A DNA stretch of 16,470 nt from Bacteroidetes bacterium UBA2322 (GTDB lineage: Bacteria > Bacteroidota > Bacteroidia > Chitinophagales > UBA2359): assembly GCA_002345145.1 (NCBI GenBank), contig DDVC01000152.1, positions 4,964 to 21,433 of the forward strand. The letters are read 5' to 3'. Under the pieces are notes generated by a model, which worked only from the letters and a program-made list of their open reading frames with translations, was not told the DNA's origin and did no database searches. Of the stretch, positions 5,977-14,171 are shown piece by piece. Every line of letters begins with the position of its first letter. The first letter of the stretch is position 1. The position numbers and the translations under genes are program-made.

Positions 5977-8880
5977 TCAAACTCGCAACTCCACTTCCAC
6001 TTGTGGCGTGTGCAGGAGTTCGGTTTTAAGAAACTGACCGGTATGGCTTTGGGGGTGTTGGGCTACTTGTTCGGGAGTGCCGCTGCAAACTATGGTTCCG
6101 CCGCCGGAGCCGCCTTCGGGACCAATATCTATTACAAAATCGGCTACTTTTACCACATCAAGGTTGTGTTCTATGATAACAACGGTATTGCCTTTATCTA
6201 CTAATTTTTGGATTACTTGGAGTAGTATGTTTATGTCTTCAAAATGTAAGCCGGTGGTGGGTTCGTCTAAGATGTAAAAGGTTTTACCGGTATCTTTTTT
6301 GCGCAGTTCGGCGGCAAGTTTTACCCTTTGTGCCTCGCCGCCGCTGAGGGTGGTGGCGGGTTGCCCCAGGGTTATGTAGTTGAGTCCTACATCTTGAAGG
6401 GCTTTTAGCATAAGGTGAATTTTTGGCAGGGGTTCAAAAAACTGCACGGCTTCTTCTACGGTCATGTTGAGCACATCGCTGATAGATTTGCCGCGGTAGC
6501 GCACTTCTAAGGTTTCGCGGTTATAGCGTTTGCCTAAGCAGCGCTCGCAAAGCACATGCACATCGGGCAAAAAATTCATTTCTATTACCTTCATGCCGCC
6601 GCCTTCGCACACATCGCACCTGCCGCCTTTTACGTTAAACGAAAACCTGCCGGCTTTGTAGCCGCGTATTTTGGCTTCGGGCGTATCGGCAAACAGTTGT
6701 CTTATAGGGGTAAACACATCTATATAGGTGGCTGCATTAGACCTTGGGGTTCTGCCAATGGGCGATTGGTCTATTTCAATAACCTTGTCTATAAATTGCA
6801 AACCTTCTATATGGCTGTAAGGCAGCGGTTTTTTTACGGCTTGGTAAATATGTTGGTTAAGAATGGGGTAGAGGGTTTCGTTTATGAGCGATGATTTACC
6901 ACTGCCCGAAACGCCGGTTACACAAATAAGCGTACCCAACGGAAACGAAACGGTGAGGTTTTTAAGGTTGTGCCCGGTGGCATTGTGTAGGGTAAGGCAG
7001 TTGCCGTTTCCGGTTCGGCGCTGTGTGGGTAGGGGAATAAAGCGCTCGTTTCGGAGGTATTGTGCGGTAAGGGTGTTTAACTTAGCAAAAACATCGGGCG
7101 AACCTTGCCCCACTATTTGCCCGCCGTGTTTACCTGCTGCCGGTCCGATGTCTATTACATAATCGGCTTCCATCATAATGTCTTTGTCGTGTTCTACCAC
7201 CAATACGGTATTGCCCACGTTGGCAAGGTCTTTAAGGGCGGATATGAGGCGGTGGTTATCGCGCTGGTGTAAGCCTATGCTGGGTTCGTCTAAGATGTAG
7301 GTAATGCCCACCAATTGCGAGCCTATTTGGGTAGCAAGCCTAATGCGCTGGCTCTCACCGCCCGATAGGGTTCGGGCAGGGCGGTTAAGGTTTAGGTAGT
7401 TTAGCCCTACGTTGAGCAAAAATCCGGTTCGGGCATAGAGTTCTTTCAGTATATCTTTGGCTATGGCATTTTGTCGGGCATCTAAGTATTGGGGCAGGTG
7501 GTGAAGCCATTGGTGCAGTTGTACCATATCCATATTGCCCACCTGAGCTATGTTGAGGTTGTTTAGTTTAAAGTGGAGCGATTCGGTTTTGAGGCGTTGC
7601 CCGTTGCAGGTGGGGCAGGTTTTGTTTACCATAAACGATTCTGCCCAGCGCCTTATTTCTTCCGACATGCTGCGGTCTTCAAAGCAGCGTTTTATGATAT
7701 TGACTACACCTTCAAAATCGAGCGCTACCTGCCTTGCGCTGCCCGATTGGGCGGGAACGGTTATTTTTTTGTTGTGTGTGCCATAAAGGAGAACATCGAG
7801 CGCATCGGGAGCAAGTTGATTGATGGGCGTGGCAAAGGTGAACTCGTATTTTTGTGCTAAGGCGCGCACTTTGGCAAAGGTTTGGGTTTCGCGCACTTCG
7901 CCCAGTGGTTTAATGGCTTGCTGATTGATGTTTTTGGTATCATCGGGCAGCACCAATTGCATGTCTATATCATATACAGAGCCTAAACCTTTGCACTCGG
8001 GGCAGGCTCCGTAGGGCGAGTTGAACGAAAAAGTATTGGGCGAAGGCTCGTTGTATGCTATGCCCGAATTGGGGCACATGAGCAGTTTGCTGAAATGTGC
8101 TACTTGCCCGGTGTTGTATTCTATTACCATCATTAGCCCGTTGCCCATTTTAAGGCTGGTTTCTACTGATGCCGCCAAGCGCGCCCGCACATCGGGCTCA
8201 ATGGCAAGGCGGTCTATCACCACTTCTACATCGTGTACCTTGTATCGGTCTAACTGCATTTTTGGGGTAATATCTTGCATTACGCCGTCTATGCGCACTT
8301 TTAGGTAACCTTGTTTAAGGATTTGCTCAAACAGCTCGCGGTAGTGTCCTTTTCTGCCTTTTACCACCGGCGCCAGCAGCGCTATTTTTTTACCTTCAAA
8401 ATTGGTGAGGATAAAACTAAGGATTTGCTCTTCGGTAAACCGAACCATTTTTTTCCCGGTTACATAGGAGTATGCCTCGCCAACACGGGCAAACAGCAGG
8501 CGCAAAAAGTCGTAAATTTCGGTTACGGTGCCTACTGTGGAGCGGGGGTTTTTATTGGTGGTTTTTTGTTCAATAGAAATAACCGGGCTTAAACCGGTAA
8601 TTTGTTCTACATCGGGGCGCTCCATGCTGCCTATAAACTGCCGCGCATAAGCCGAAAGGCTTTCCATATAACGCCGCTGCCCTTCGGCATATATGGTATC
8701 AAACGCCAGCGATGATTTGCCGCTGCCGCTAATGCCGGTAATAACCACCATTTTATTGCGCGGTATGTTTATGTTTATGTTTTGGAGGTTGTGTACGCGT
8801 GCGCCTGTAACTTGGAGGTAGGCTATTTCGTACTCGCTAATGGCGGGCAGTTGGGGCGTGGTGGTTAGTTGCTCTTGCAT
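5977..8880 (-). CDS. uvrA: UvrABC excinuclease subunit A
   Basis: A protein of 967 aa, near the usual 940-960, that is the ATP-driven damage sensor of nucleotide excision repair and loads UvrB on lesions. It contains two ABC ATPase halves. Walker A motifs are GISGSGKSS (49-57) and GVSGSGKSS (about 656-664). Signature motifs are TLSGGESQR and TLSGGEAQR. Walker B motifs are YILDEPSIGLH and YILDEPTTGLH. The UvrB-binding insertion is present (LLAPVVKGRKGHYRELF). The C-terminal zinc module is intact (C755, C758, C778, C781). The first zinc module lacks one ligand: CPNS at 269-272 followed by CPEC at 293-296. ATG 8880 is the only sensible start. The gene lies 133 bp behind the ureohydrolase gene and has its own promoter candidate. 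Confidence 0.98.
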   Translation of the reverse strand: MQEQLTTTPQLPAISEYEIAYLQVTGARVHNLQNININIPRNKMVVITGISGSGKSSLAFDTIYAEGQRRYMESLSAYARQFIGSMERPDVEQITGLSPVISIEQKTTNKNPRSTVGTVTEIYDFLRLLFARVGEAYSYVTGKKMVRFTEEQILSFILTNFEGKKIALLAPVVKGRKGHYRELFEQILKQGYLKVRIDGVMQDITPKMQLDRYKVHDVEVVIDRLAIEPDVRARLAASVETSLKMGNGLMMVIEYNTGQVAHFSKLLMCPNSGIAYNEPSPNTFSFNSPYGACPECKGLGSVYDIDMQLVLPDDTKNINQQAIKPLGEVRETQTFAKVRALAQKYEFTFATPINQLAPDALDVLLYGTHNKKITVPAQSGSARQVALDFEGVVNIIKRCFEDRSMSEEIRRWAESFMVNKTCPTCNGQRLKTESLHFKLNNLNIAQVGNMDMVQLHQWLHHLPQYLDARQNAIAKDILKELYARTGFLLNVGLNYLNLNRPARTLSGGESQRIRLATQIGSQLVGITYILDEPSIGLHQRDNHRLISALKDLANVGNTVLVVEHDKDIMMEADYVIDIGPAAGKHGGQIVGQGSPDVFAKLNTLTAQYLRNERFIPLPTQRRTGNGNCLTLHNATGHNLKNLTVSFPLGTLICVTGVSGSGKSSLINETLYPILNQHIYQAVKKPLPYSHIEGLQFIDKVIEIDQSPIGRTPRSNAATYIDVFTPIRQLFADTPEAKIRGYKAGRFSFNVKGGRCDVCEGGGMKVIEMNFLPDVHVLCERCLGKRYNRETLEVRYRGKSISDVLNMTVEEAVQFFEPLPKIHLMLKALQDVGLNYITLGQPATTLSGGEAQRVKLAAELRKKDTGKTFYILDEPTTGLHFEDINILLQVIQKLVDKGNTVVIIEHNLDVVKVADFVIDIGPEGGSGGGTIVCSGTPEQVAQHPQSHTGQFLKTELLHTPQVEVELRV

Positions 8881-8914
8881 TGGTTTGGGGGCTAATTGGG
8901 TAGTAACAACGCCA

Positions 8915-8946
8915 CAATACTAAAAGTTTTAGACACCGGTAAACAA
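8915..8946 (-). promoter_or_regulatory. probable uvrA promoter
   Basis: Read on the minus strand: TTG (8946-8944), a 21-bp spacer, then TAGTATTG (8922-8915), which differs from TAnnTTTG at one position. Transcription would begin near 8908, giving a leader of roughly 28 nt. I see no LexA-like box here. Confidence 0.45.
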
Positions 8947-9013
8947 GCTATACCTTACTCTGCCCAAAACCTCGGCTGCATTGGGTATATTTCACACCAT
9001 ACGGCGCGCAGGG

Positions 9014-10096
9014 TTATGGCGCTAATCGTTTAGCGCCGGCAAGGGCAGCCATTTTGTAAAGTATGCGAGCGCCCACGTTAGCGTCCCACTCATCGGCTCC
9101 GGATTGATTGGGGGCTACCTCGCACAAATCGAACCCGATGATTTCTTTGCCCGACATGGCTAATTGCCTAAGCAGGTAAAACGCTTCGTGCAGTTGCAGC
9201 CCACCGGCTACCGGAGTACCGGTATTGGGGCAGAGCTTGGGGTCTAACCCGTCAATGTCGAAACTGACATACACTTTATCGGGCAGTTGGTTAATGATTT
9301 CTTCGCAGGCTTCTGCCCATGTGCCGCTGCGTTTTATATACACGCTTTCTTTGAGCAAATGGTCGTAGTAGGGAATAATGCGTCCGTTTGATTGCTGCAC
9401 CACTTGTATTTCCTCCTCGCAAATATCGCGTATGCCTACCTGCACCAACTTGCTTACCTGCGGAAACTGCAAGGCATTATACATGATAGAAGCGTGCGAA
9501 AAAACGAATCCTTCGTATGCCTTACGCAAATCGGCATGGGCATCAATCTGCAAAATGCCAAAAGACGGGTGGGTGCGGGCAAAAGCCTCAATCAATCCAA
9601 GCGGCGAGCTATGGTCGCCACCCAGTACTACCGGAATTTTACCATCGGCTAAAATTTTTAAGGCATTGCGGCAAACCCATTCGTTTAGGTGGTAGCAGGT
9701 AGCGTTTATTTCGGTTAAAATAGAATATAGGTGTATATTGCCTTCTAATTTTCCGCCTTTTTCTAAATAGTCAATATAGTGGGCGGCTTTTGCGCGCAAT
9801 AGAGCGTTTTTGTGTTTCCACTCCTGACTAAGGGGCAGTAGGTATAGACCTATTTTCCATGCATCGGGCACATCAAAATCGAACAAATCGAGCTGTGGCG
9901 AAGCATGTAAAATGGCTTCGGGACCTTGTGCAGTACCTGCCCGATAAGAAGTAGTAACCTCCCACGGAACGGGAATAATAACCACTTCTGAATCGGCATA
10001 ATCAAACGGCAGTCCAAAAATACCCGATACGGACTGACCTACGCCGCTGGGGTTAAACTTGGCTATTTTTTCGGCTTTGCTGCTGGGTATGGGCAT
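9014..10096 (-). CDS. agmatinase-family ureohydrolase
   Basis: A protein of 360 aa in the arginase/agmatinase/formiminoglutamase superfamily. These are binuclear metal enzymes, usually Mn, that hydrolyse a guanidino group to urea. All ligands of the metal pair can be placed: H162 in GGDHS, D185, H187 and D189 in DAHADLR, and D280 and D282 in DIDGLDP. Agmatinase (agmatine to putrescine plus urea) is the likeliest activity. The chain is longer than E. coli SpeB (about 306 aa), with extra N-terminal sequence and an insertion around residues 95-140. Arginase, guanidinobutyrase or a guanidine hydrolase cannot be excluded from sequence alone. Neighbours do not help, as no other polyamine gene is in view. 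A strong promoter lies just upstream. Confidence 0.85.
   Translation of the reverse strand: MPIPSSKAEKIAKFNPSGVGQSVSGIFGLPFDYADSEVVIIPVPWEVTTSYRAGTAQGPEAILHASPQLDLFDFDVPDAWKIGLYLLPLSQEWKHKNALLRAKAAHYIDYLEKGGKLEGNIHLYSILTEINATCYHLNEWVCRNALKILADGKIPVVLGGDHSSPLGLIEAFARTHPSFGILQIDAHADLRKAYEGFVFSHASIMYNALQFPQVSKLVQVGIRDICEEEIQVVQQSNGRIIPYYDHLLKESVYIKRSGTWAEACEEIINQLPDKVYVSFDIDGLDPKLCPNTGTPVAGGLQLHEAFYLLRQLAMSGKEIIGFDLCEVAPNQSGADEWDANVGARILYKMAALAGAKRLAP
9018..9037 (-). terminator. hairpin over the ureohydrolase stop region
   Basis: A perfect 8-bp stem (9018-9025 with 9030-9037) with a 4-nt loop spans the last codons of the ureohydrolase gene. It is stable but lacks a following U-tract. It could limit read-through into uvrA. 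Confidence 0.35.
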
Positions 10097-10115
10097 GTAA
10101 ACTATAAATTTAGCG

Positions 10116-10147
10116 CAAAATTAGCCTTTTTACCCTGCATCTTACAA
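10116..10147 (-). promoter_or_regulatory. promoter of the ureohydrolase gene
   Basis: On the minus strand: TTG (10147-10145), a 21-bp spacer, and an exact TAATTTTG (10123-10116). The expected start is near 10109, leaving a leader of only about 13 nt before the ATG at 10096. This is one of the clearest promoters in the window. Confidence 0.6.
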
Positions 10148-10167
10148 CAAACCTGCTCCTTTAACTG

Positions 10168-10175
10168 TATTTTTG
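10168..10175 (+). promoter_or_regulatory. -7 element of the divergent exported-protein gene
   Basis: An exact TATTTTTG at 10168-10175 lies 32 bp before the ATG at 10208. No TTG sits at the ideal distance; TTAC near 10142 is the best upstream candidate. Together with the minus-strand promoter at 10116-10147 it makes a compact divergent promoter region. Confidence 0.45.
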
Positions 10176-10207
10176 TGGTAAATGAACCTTTAAACGCATT
10201 TTTAGCC

Positions 10208-11176
10208 ATGAAAATAAGACTGTTTGTATCTCTTTTGGCTTTGTTTTTTGCCCTAACTGCCTTGCGCGCCCAGCAAACCAACACCATAAGGCTGCTCATT
10301 ACCGATACCGAAAACGCCAAAATGGTTACCATAGACACGCTGCTGCCTGCCGGCGCTAATGTAGATGCGGTGCTTGCTGCCTTAGGTTATGACCAAAACA
10401 GTATAGCCCGCGCCAATGCCGGCTCTAAAAGACAAATTACCATTGCCACCGAAGAAATAGTGGAAATTCCGTCTAAAATTTCGCGCCCCGAAGGTTCGCC
10501 ATTTGCCTCCAATCCTAATATGGTAAAGTTAGACAACACACCCACTATTACCGCCAATCAGCAATTGAAGATTGAAGACATAGTAAAAATACCGGAAGGG
10601 GCTGTTGTAGAAGATATGCCCGATGGCAGCAAGCGTATTCTTACGCAAGAAAAAGACGAATTTGGCAATACCTACACCAAACAAACTACCGTAAGAATGG
10701 GCAGCCGCGAGGGCGTAGCCGATGAGGGCGGTTATACCGGTAGCTGGGTAAACATGGACGGTAAAACCATACCGCCGGCTAATGAACCCTTAAACTGGAC
10801 TACGGAGTCGTTTAGCCACTCGGGCAGTTCTTATCCCAGTGTTCAAATTACTCTTGCCGATTGCGATATGTTTGATATGTCAACCCTTAACTCGCGCGAT
10901 AAATCGCTCATTAATGCCGAGCCCTTAGCGGTGAAAGGATTTATGGTAAAACCCGATTTTAAAGAAGGTTACCTGCGCTTTACCTTTACCCTGCCCAATG
11001 AAACGCCTACCCAATTGATTGTTTACGATGTAGTGGGCGCTAAACTGCACGATGAAGTGGTTTCGGGTACTTACAACAAACTGATACCGGAGTTTAACCT
11101 TTACCGAAAAGGCACTTTCCTTGTTTTGCTTAAACAAGACGGCAAAAAATTTACCCACAGGTTAAGCATTGATTAA
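10208..11176 (+). CDS. exported protein with T9SS-like C-terminal domain
   Basis: A protein of 322 aa from ATG 10208; the in-frame GTG at 10175 would overlap the promoter. A signal peptide is clear: MKIRLFVSLLALFFALTALRA, with cleavage expected before QQTN. The middle part (about 25-240) is not recognised; it is rich in Thr, Asn and acidic residues. The last 80 residues (about 242-322) read like a type A sorting domain of the type IX secretion system: beta-strand pattern LRFTFTLPNETP, LIVYDVVGAKL, a G-x-N turn, YRKGTFLVLLKQDGKKF and a short HRLSID end. The N-terminal NP motif of that domain is missing, so it may be a divergent version. If it works, the protein crosses the outer membrane and is released or anchored on the surface. 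It is followed 42 bp later by aroC. Confidence 0.6.
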   Translation: MKIRLFVSLLALFFALTALRAQQTNTIRLLITDTENAKMVTIDTLLPAGANVDAVLAALGYDQNSIARANAGSKRQITIATEEIVEIPSKISRPEGSPFASNPNMVKLDNTPTITANQQLKIEDIVKIPEGAVVEDMPDGSKRILTQEKDEFGNTYTKQTTVRMGSREGVADEGGYTGSWVNMDGKTIPPANEPLNWTTESFSHSGSSYPSVQITLADCDMFDMSTLNSRDKSLINAEPLAVKGFMVKPDFKEGYLRFTFTLPNETPTQLIVYDVVGAKLHDEVVSGTYNKLIPEFNLYRKGTFLVLLKQDGKKFTHRLSID

Positions 11177-11192
11177 CCGCCCGATTAACCGC
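11171..11192. repeat. short direct repeat before aroC
   Basis: GATTAACCGC occurs at 11171-11180, overlapping the preceding stop codon, and again at 11183-11192, giving a 12-bp period. It is probably a small local duplication. Confidence 0.7.
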
Positions 11193-11218
11193 AAAAGCCA
11201 CAACTACGTTTTTTTGTT

Positions 11219-12304
11219 ATGCCCGGCAATCAATTTGGTAAACTATTCAGCATTACTACCTTTGGCGAGTCGCACGGGTACGGAATAGGCGTGGTTATAG
11301 ACGGCTGCCCTGCCGGGTTGCCCATTTCAGAAGCCTTTATACAAGCCGAGTTAAACCGCCGCCGCCCTGCACAATCGGCATTAGTAACCCAAAGAAAAGA
11401 GCCCGATAAGATAGAAATCCTATCGGGCATTTATGAAGGCATCAGCACCGGCGCACCCATTGCCCTGTTTATTAAAAACAACGACCAGCGCTCAAAAGAC
11501 TACGACCACCTGAAACACAGTTTTCGCCCCTCTCATGCCGATTTTACCTACCACCAAAAATACAAACACAGAGACTACCGCGGTGGCGGGCGCTCCTCTG
11601 CCCGCGAAACGGCTGCCCGTGTAGCTGCCGGCGCTGTGGCAAAATTGCTTTTGCAGCAGCATGGCATAACCGCTACGGCATGGGTTAGCCAAGTGGGGCA
11701 TCTTGCGCTCCAAACTCCATACAGCCAACTGCCCCTCCAAAATATAGAAGCTACGCCGGTGCGCTGCCCCGATTTGGCGCTTGCCGCACAAATGGAAGCC
11801 CTTATTAAACAAGTGCGAAAAGAAGGTGATACCATAGGCGGCACCGTAAGCGCGGTTATTACCGGTGTGCCTGCCGGATTGGGCGAGCCGGTTTTTGATA
11901 AACTTCATGCCCGGCTGGGTATGGCTATGCTGAGCATAAATGCCGCTAAGGGTTTTGAATATGGCAGCGGTTTTGCCGGCGCTGCCATGCTGGGTAGCCA
12001 ACATAACGATATTTTTTACCAAACTCCACAGGGCAGCATAGCCACCTATACCAATAACTCCGGCGGCATACAGGGCGGCATCAGCAATGGTATGGATATA
12101 TTTTTTAGGGTGGCGTTTAAGCCTGTTGCTACCATTTTAAAACCCCAGCCCAGTGTTGATGTGCAGGGTAATGCGGTGGTGGTAGAAGGCAAAGGCAGGC
12201 ACGACCCTTGTGTGCTGCCCCGCGCCGTGCCTATTGTAGAGGCTATGGCAGCCTTGGTTATTGCCGATTTTTTACTGCTCAATAAGTCTGCCCAATTGGG
12301 TTAA
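11219..12304 (+). CDS. aroC: chorismate synthase
   Basis: A protein of 361 aa catalysing the last shikimate-pathway step: 5-enolpyruvylshikimate-3-phosphate to chorismate with loss of phosphate. It needs reduced FMN. The diagnostic segments are all present: GESHGYGIG with catalytic H19, RPSHADFTYHQKY with H106, RDYRGGGRSSARETA, SNGMDIFFRVAFKP and the C-terminal RHDPCVLPRAVPIVEAM. The length is normal. ATG 11219 directly follows a T-run, TACGTTTT at 11205-11212, which resembles a weak -7 box. If that box were used, the transcript would be almost leaderless; otherwise aroC is read from upstream. An FMN enzyme of the nitroreductase fold starts only 12 bp after its stop, so the two are very probably co-transcribed. 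Confidence 0.98.
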   Translation: MPGNQFGKLFSITTFGESHGYGIGVVIDGCPAGLPISEAFIQAELNRRRPAQSALVTQRKEPDKIEILSGIYEGISTGAPIALFIKNNDQRSKDYDHLKHSFRPSHADFTYHQKYKHRDYRGGGRSSARETAARVAAGAVAKLLLQQHGITATAWVSQVGHLALQTPYSQLPLQNIEATPVRCPDLALAAQMEALIKQVRKEGDTIGGTVSAVITGVPAGLGEPVFDKLHARLGMAMLSINAAKGFEYGSGFAGAAMLGSQHNDIFYQTPQGSIATYTNNSGGIQGGISNGMDIFFRVAFKPVATILKPQPSVDVQGNAVVVEGKGRHDPCVLPRAVPIVEAMAALVIADFLLLNKSAQLG

Positions 12305-12316
12305 ACATAACAACGT

Positions 12317-12982
12317 ATGCCCCATCAATTTATCCCCTATCAACAGAAGTATGTAATGCCCGATGAAATGCGCCAACAATCGGCAAATTTTTTGCAGTTC
12401 ATGCACCGGCGCCGCACGTTACGACAGTTTTCTGACCAGCCCGTGCCTTTAGAGGTGATGCAAAACATCATTATGACTGCCTCCACTGCCCCATCAGGAG
12501 CGCACAAACAACCATGGTCTTTTTGCCTCATTGGCAACCCAACCCTAAAAAAACAAATTAGAGAAGCCGCCGAAAAGGAAGAATACCTCAACTACCACGG
12601 ACGAATGACCGCCGAGTGGCTGCAAGACCTAACTCCCTTTGATACCAACTGGCAAAAACCTTTTTTAGAAACAGCGCCCTGGCTGATAGTGGTGTTTAAA
12701 CGCATCTACGAAACCGATGAACAAGGACATAAACAAAACAACTATTACGTTGCCGAGTCGGTGGGCATAGCTACCGGCTTTTTGCTTGCCGCCATACACC
12801 ATGCAGGTTTAGTAGCGCTTACCCATACACCCAGCCCTATGCAGTTTTTAGCCCAAATACTCCAACGACCCCAAAATGAACGCCCTTTTTTGCTCATTCC
12901 GGTAGGTTATGCCCCCACCAATGCTACCATACCCAACCTTACCCGAAAACCAATGGAAGAAGTTTTGTTTACCTACCAATAG
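12317..12982 (+). CDS. iodotyrosine deiodinase-like nitroreductase-fold flavoprotein
   Basis: A protein of 221 aa. The fold is FMN-dependent nitroreductase: RRRTLRQFS (31-39), TAPSGAHKQPW (57-67), VAESVGIATGFLLAAIHHAGL (about 145-165), LIPVGY (193-198) and LTRKP (208-212). It aligns from end to end with animal iodotyrosine deiodinase (IYD) as I recall it. The lid residues that hold the zwitterion of a halotyrosine in human IYD (E157, Y161, K182) correspond to E89, Y93 and K114 with identical spacing. The Thr next to the flavin N5 (T239) corresponds to T171 in THTP. IYD reductively removes halogen from halotyrosines. Bacterial homologues occur, including in the Bacteroidota, but their natural role is unclear. 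It lies 12 bp after aroC. A generic flavin reductase role is the main alternative. Confidence 0.85.
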   Translation: MPHQFIPYQQKYVMPDEMRQQSANFLQFMHRRRTLRQFSDQPVPLEVMQNIIMTASTAPSGAHKQPWSFCLIGNPTLKKQIREAAEKEEYLNYHGRMTAEWLQDLTPFDTNWQKPFLETAPWLIVVFKRIYETDEQGHKQNNYYVAESVGIATGFLLAAIHHAGLVALTHTPSPMQFLAQILQRPQNERPFLLIPVGYAPTNATIPNLTRKPMEEVLFTYQ

Positions 12983-13057
12983 CCTTTACCCTGTTTTTGT
13001 AAACCTTACTGCCTTTTTTCGGTTTTGTAAATCTGTTACCAAATACACTTAACCCCT

Positions 13058-14122
13058 ATGCAAGAAACCATTGGCATCTTATTGGTTAATTTAGGAACGC
13101 CCGATAGCTTTAAAACTGCCGATGTGCGCCGCTACCTCAACGAGTTTTTAACCGATGGCAGGGTAATAGATATACCCTGGTTGCCACGTCAGTTGCTGGT
13201 AAGAGGCATTATTTCGCCGTTTAGGGCAGGTAACTCGGCAAAATCTTACAAAGAAATATGGACTGAAAAAGGCTCGCCCCTTAAATACATCAGCCAAGAG
13301 TTGGCGCTGCTGCTGCAAGAAAGCCTAAACCAAGCCTCGCCACCCGATATGGCTTTTGAGGTAGAACTTGCTATGCGCTACCAACAACCCTCTATAACAA
13401 ACGGATTGACTGCCCTGCGCAATAAAAACTGCTCCCAATATATTATACTGCCCCTGTTTCCGCAGTATGCCTCTGCCACCACCGGCTCCATACACCAGCG
13501 GGTAATGGAAATTATGGCAACATGGCATACCATTCCGCCGGTTTATTTTATTAACAGCTATTTCAATAACCCATTGTTTATAGATGCCTTTGCAGAGCGC
13601 GGCAAAGCCTATAACCATGAACAGTACGATTATGTGCTGTTTAGTTTTCATGGTTTACCCCAAAGGCAACTTAGAAAAGCAGACAACCACAACTACTGCC
13701 TTACTAAACCCGATTGCTGCCAAAATCTACATGCGCAAAACCGGTTTTGCTACGGCGCACAATGCTGGGCTACTGCAAAAGCCATAGCCCAAAAACTGCA
13801 AATACCTGCCGAAAAATTTACCGTAACCTACCAATCAAGGCTGGGTAAAGACCCTTGGATACAGCCCTACACCATAGAAGTATTGGAAAAATTGGCTAAG
13901 GAAGGTAAAAAGCGCATACTCGTATTTTGCCCCGCTTTTGTGGCAGACTGTTTGGAAACCATTTATGAAATTGGAGAGGAGTATCAGGAGGAGTTTACCC
14001 ACTGGGGCGGCGAAAAAGTACAATTGGTAGAAAGCCTTAATGCCCACCCGCTATGGGTTAAAGCGCTTACCCGAATGGCGCTTGACGCGCTACCTTCCGC
14101 CTCCCTCATGCATGCACACTAA
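13058..14122 (+). CDS. hemH: ferrochelatase with Cys-rich insertion
   Basis: A protein of 354 aa that inserts Fe(II) into a porphyrin in the last steps of heme synthesis. Family features: LLVNLGTPDS at the N-terminus, MRYQQPSI, LPLFPQYASATTGS, the active-site histidine H198 in SFHGLPQR, TYQSRLGKDPWIQPYT, and E300 in CPAFVADCLETIYEI. Between residues 214 and 236, where E. coli HemH has a short link, there is a segment with five cysteines (C214, C220, C221, C231, C236). Some bacterial ferrochelatases carry a [2Fe-2S] cluster on internal cysteines, and this cluster may do the same. The gene lies 75 bp after the IYD-like gene on the same strand and is followed by a perfect palindrome. Confidence 0.96.
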   Translation: MQETIGILLVNLGTPDSFKTADVRRYLNEFLTDGRVIDIPWLPRQLLVRGIISPFRAGNSAKSYKEIWTEKGSPLKYISQELALLLQESLNQASPPDMAFEVELAMRYQQPSITNGLTALRNKNCSQYIILPLFPQYASATTGSIHQRVMEIMATWHTIPPVYFINSYFNNPLFIDAFAERGKAYNHEQYDYVLFSFHGLPQRQLRKADNHNYCLTKPDCCQNLHAQNRFCYGAQCWATAKAIAQKLQIPAEKFTVTYQSRLGKDPWIQPYTIEVLEKLAKEGKKRILVFCPAFVADCLETIYEIGEEYQEEFTHWGGEKVQLVESLNAHPLWVKALTRMALDALPSASLMHAH

Positions 14123-14128
14123 TAAGCG

Positions 14129-14156
14129 GCTGTTTATGATTTTTATCATAAACAGC
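14129..14156. promoter_or_regulatory. perfect 12-bp inverted repeat, operator or terminator
   Basis: Arm 14129-14140 (GCTGTTTATGAT) and arm 14145-14156 (ATCATAAACAGC) are exact reverse complements around TTTT. It starts 6 nt after the hemH stop and has no following U-tract. Its right arm ends 15 bp before the -7 box of the next gene, where the -33 region should be. It may therefore be a protein-binding operator, a hemH terminator, or both. Confidence 0.6.
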
Positions 14157-14171
14157 AGTGGTTTAAAATTG

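Noticed and set aside
11492..12022. 176-codon minus-strand frame inside aroC
   Set aside because: Antisense to conserved chorismate synthase motifs and without any recognisable domain.
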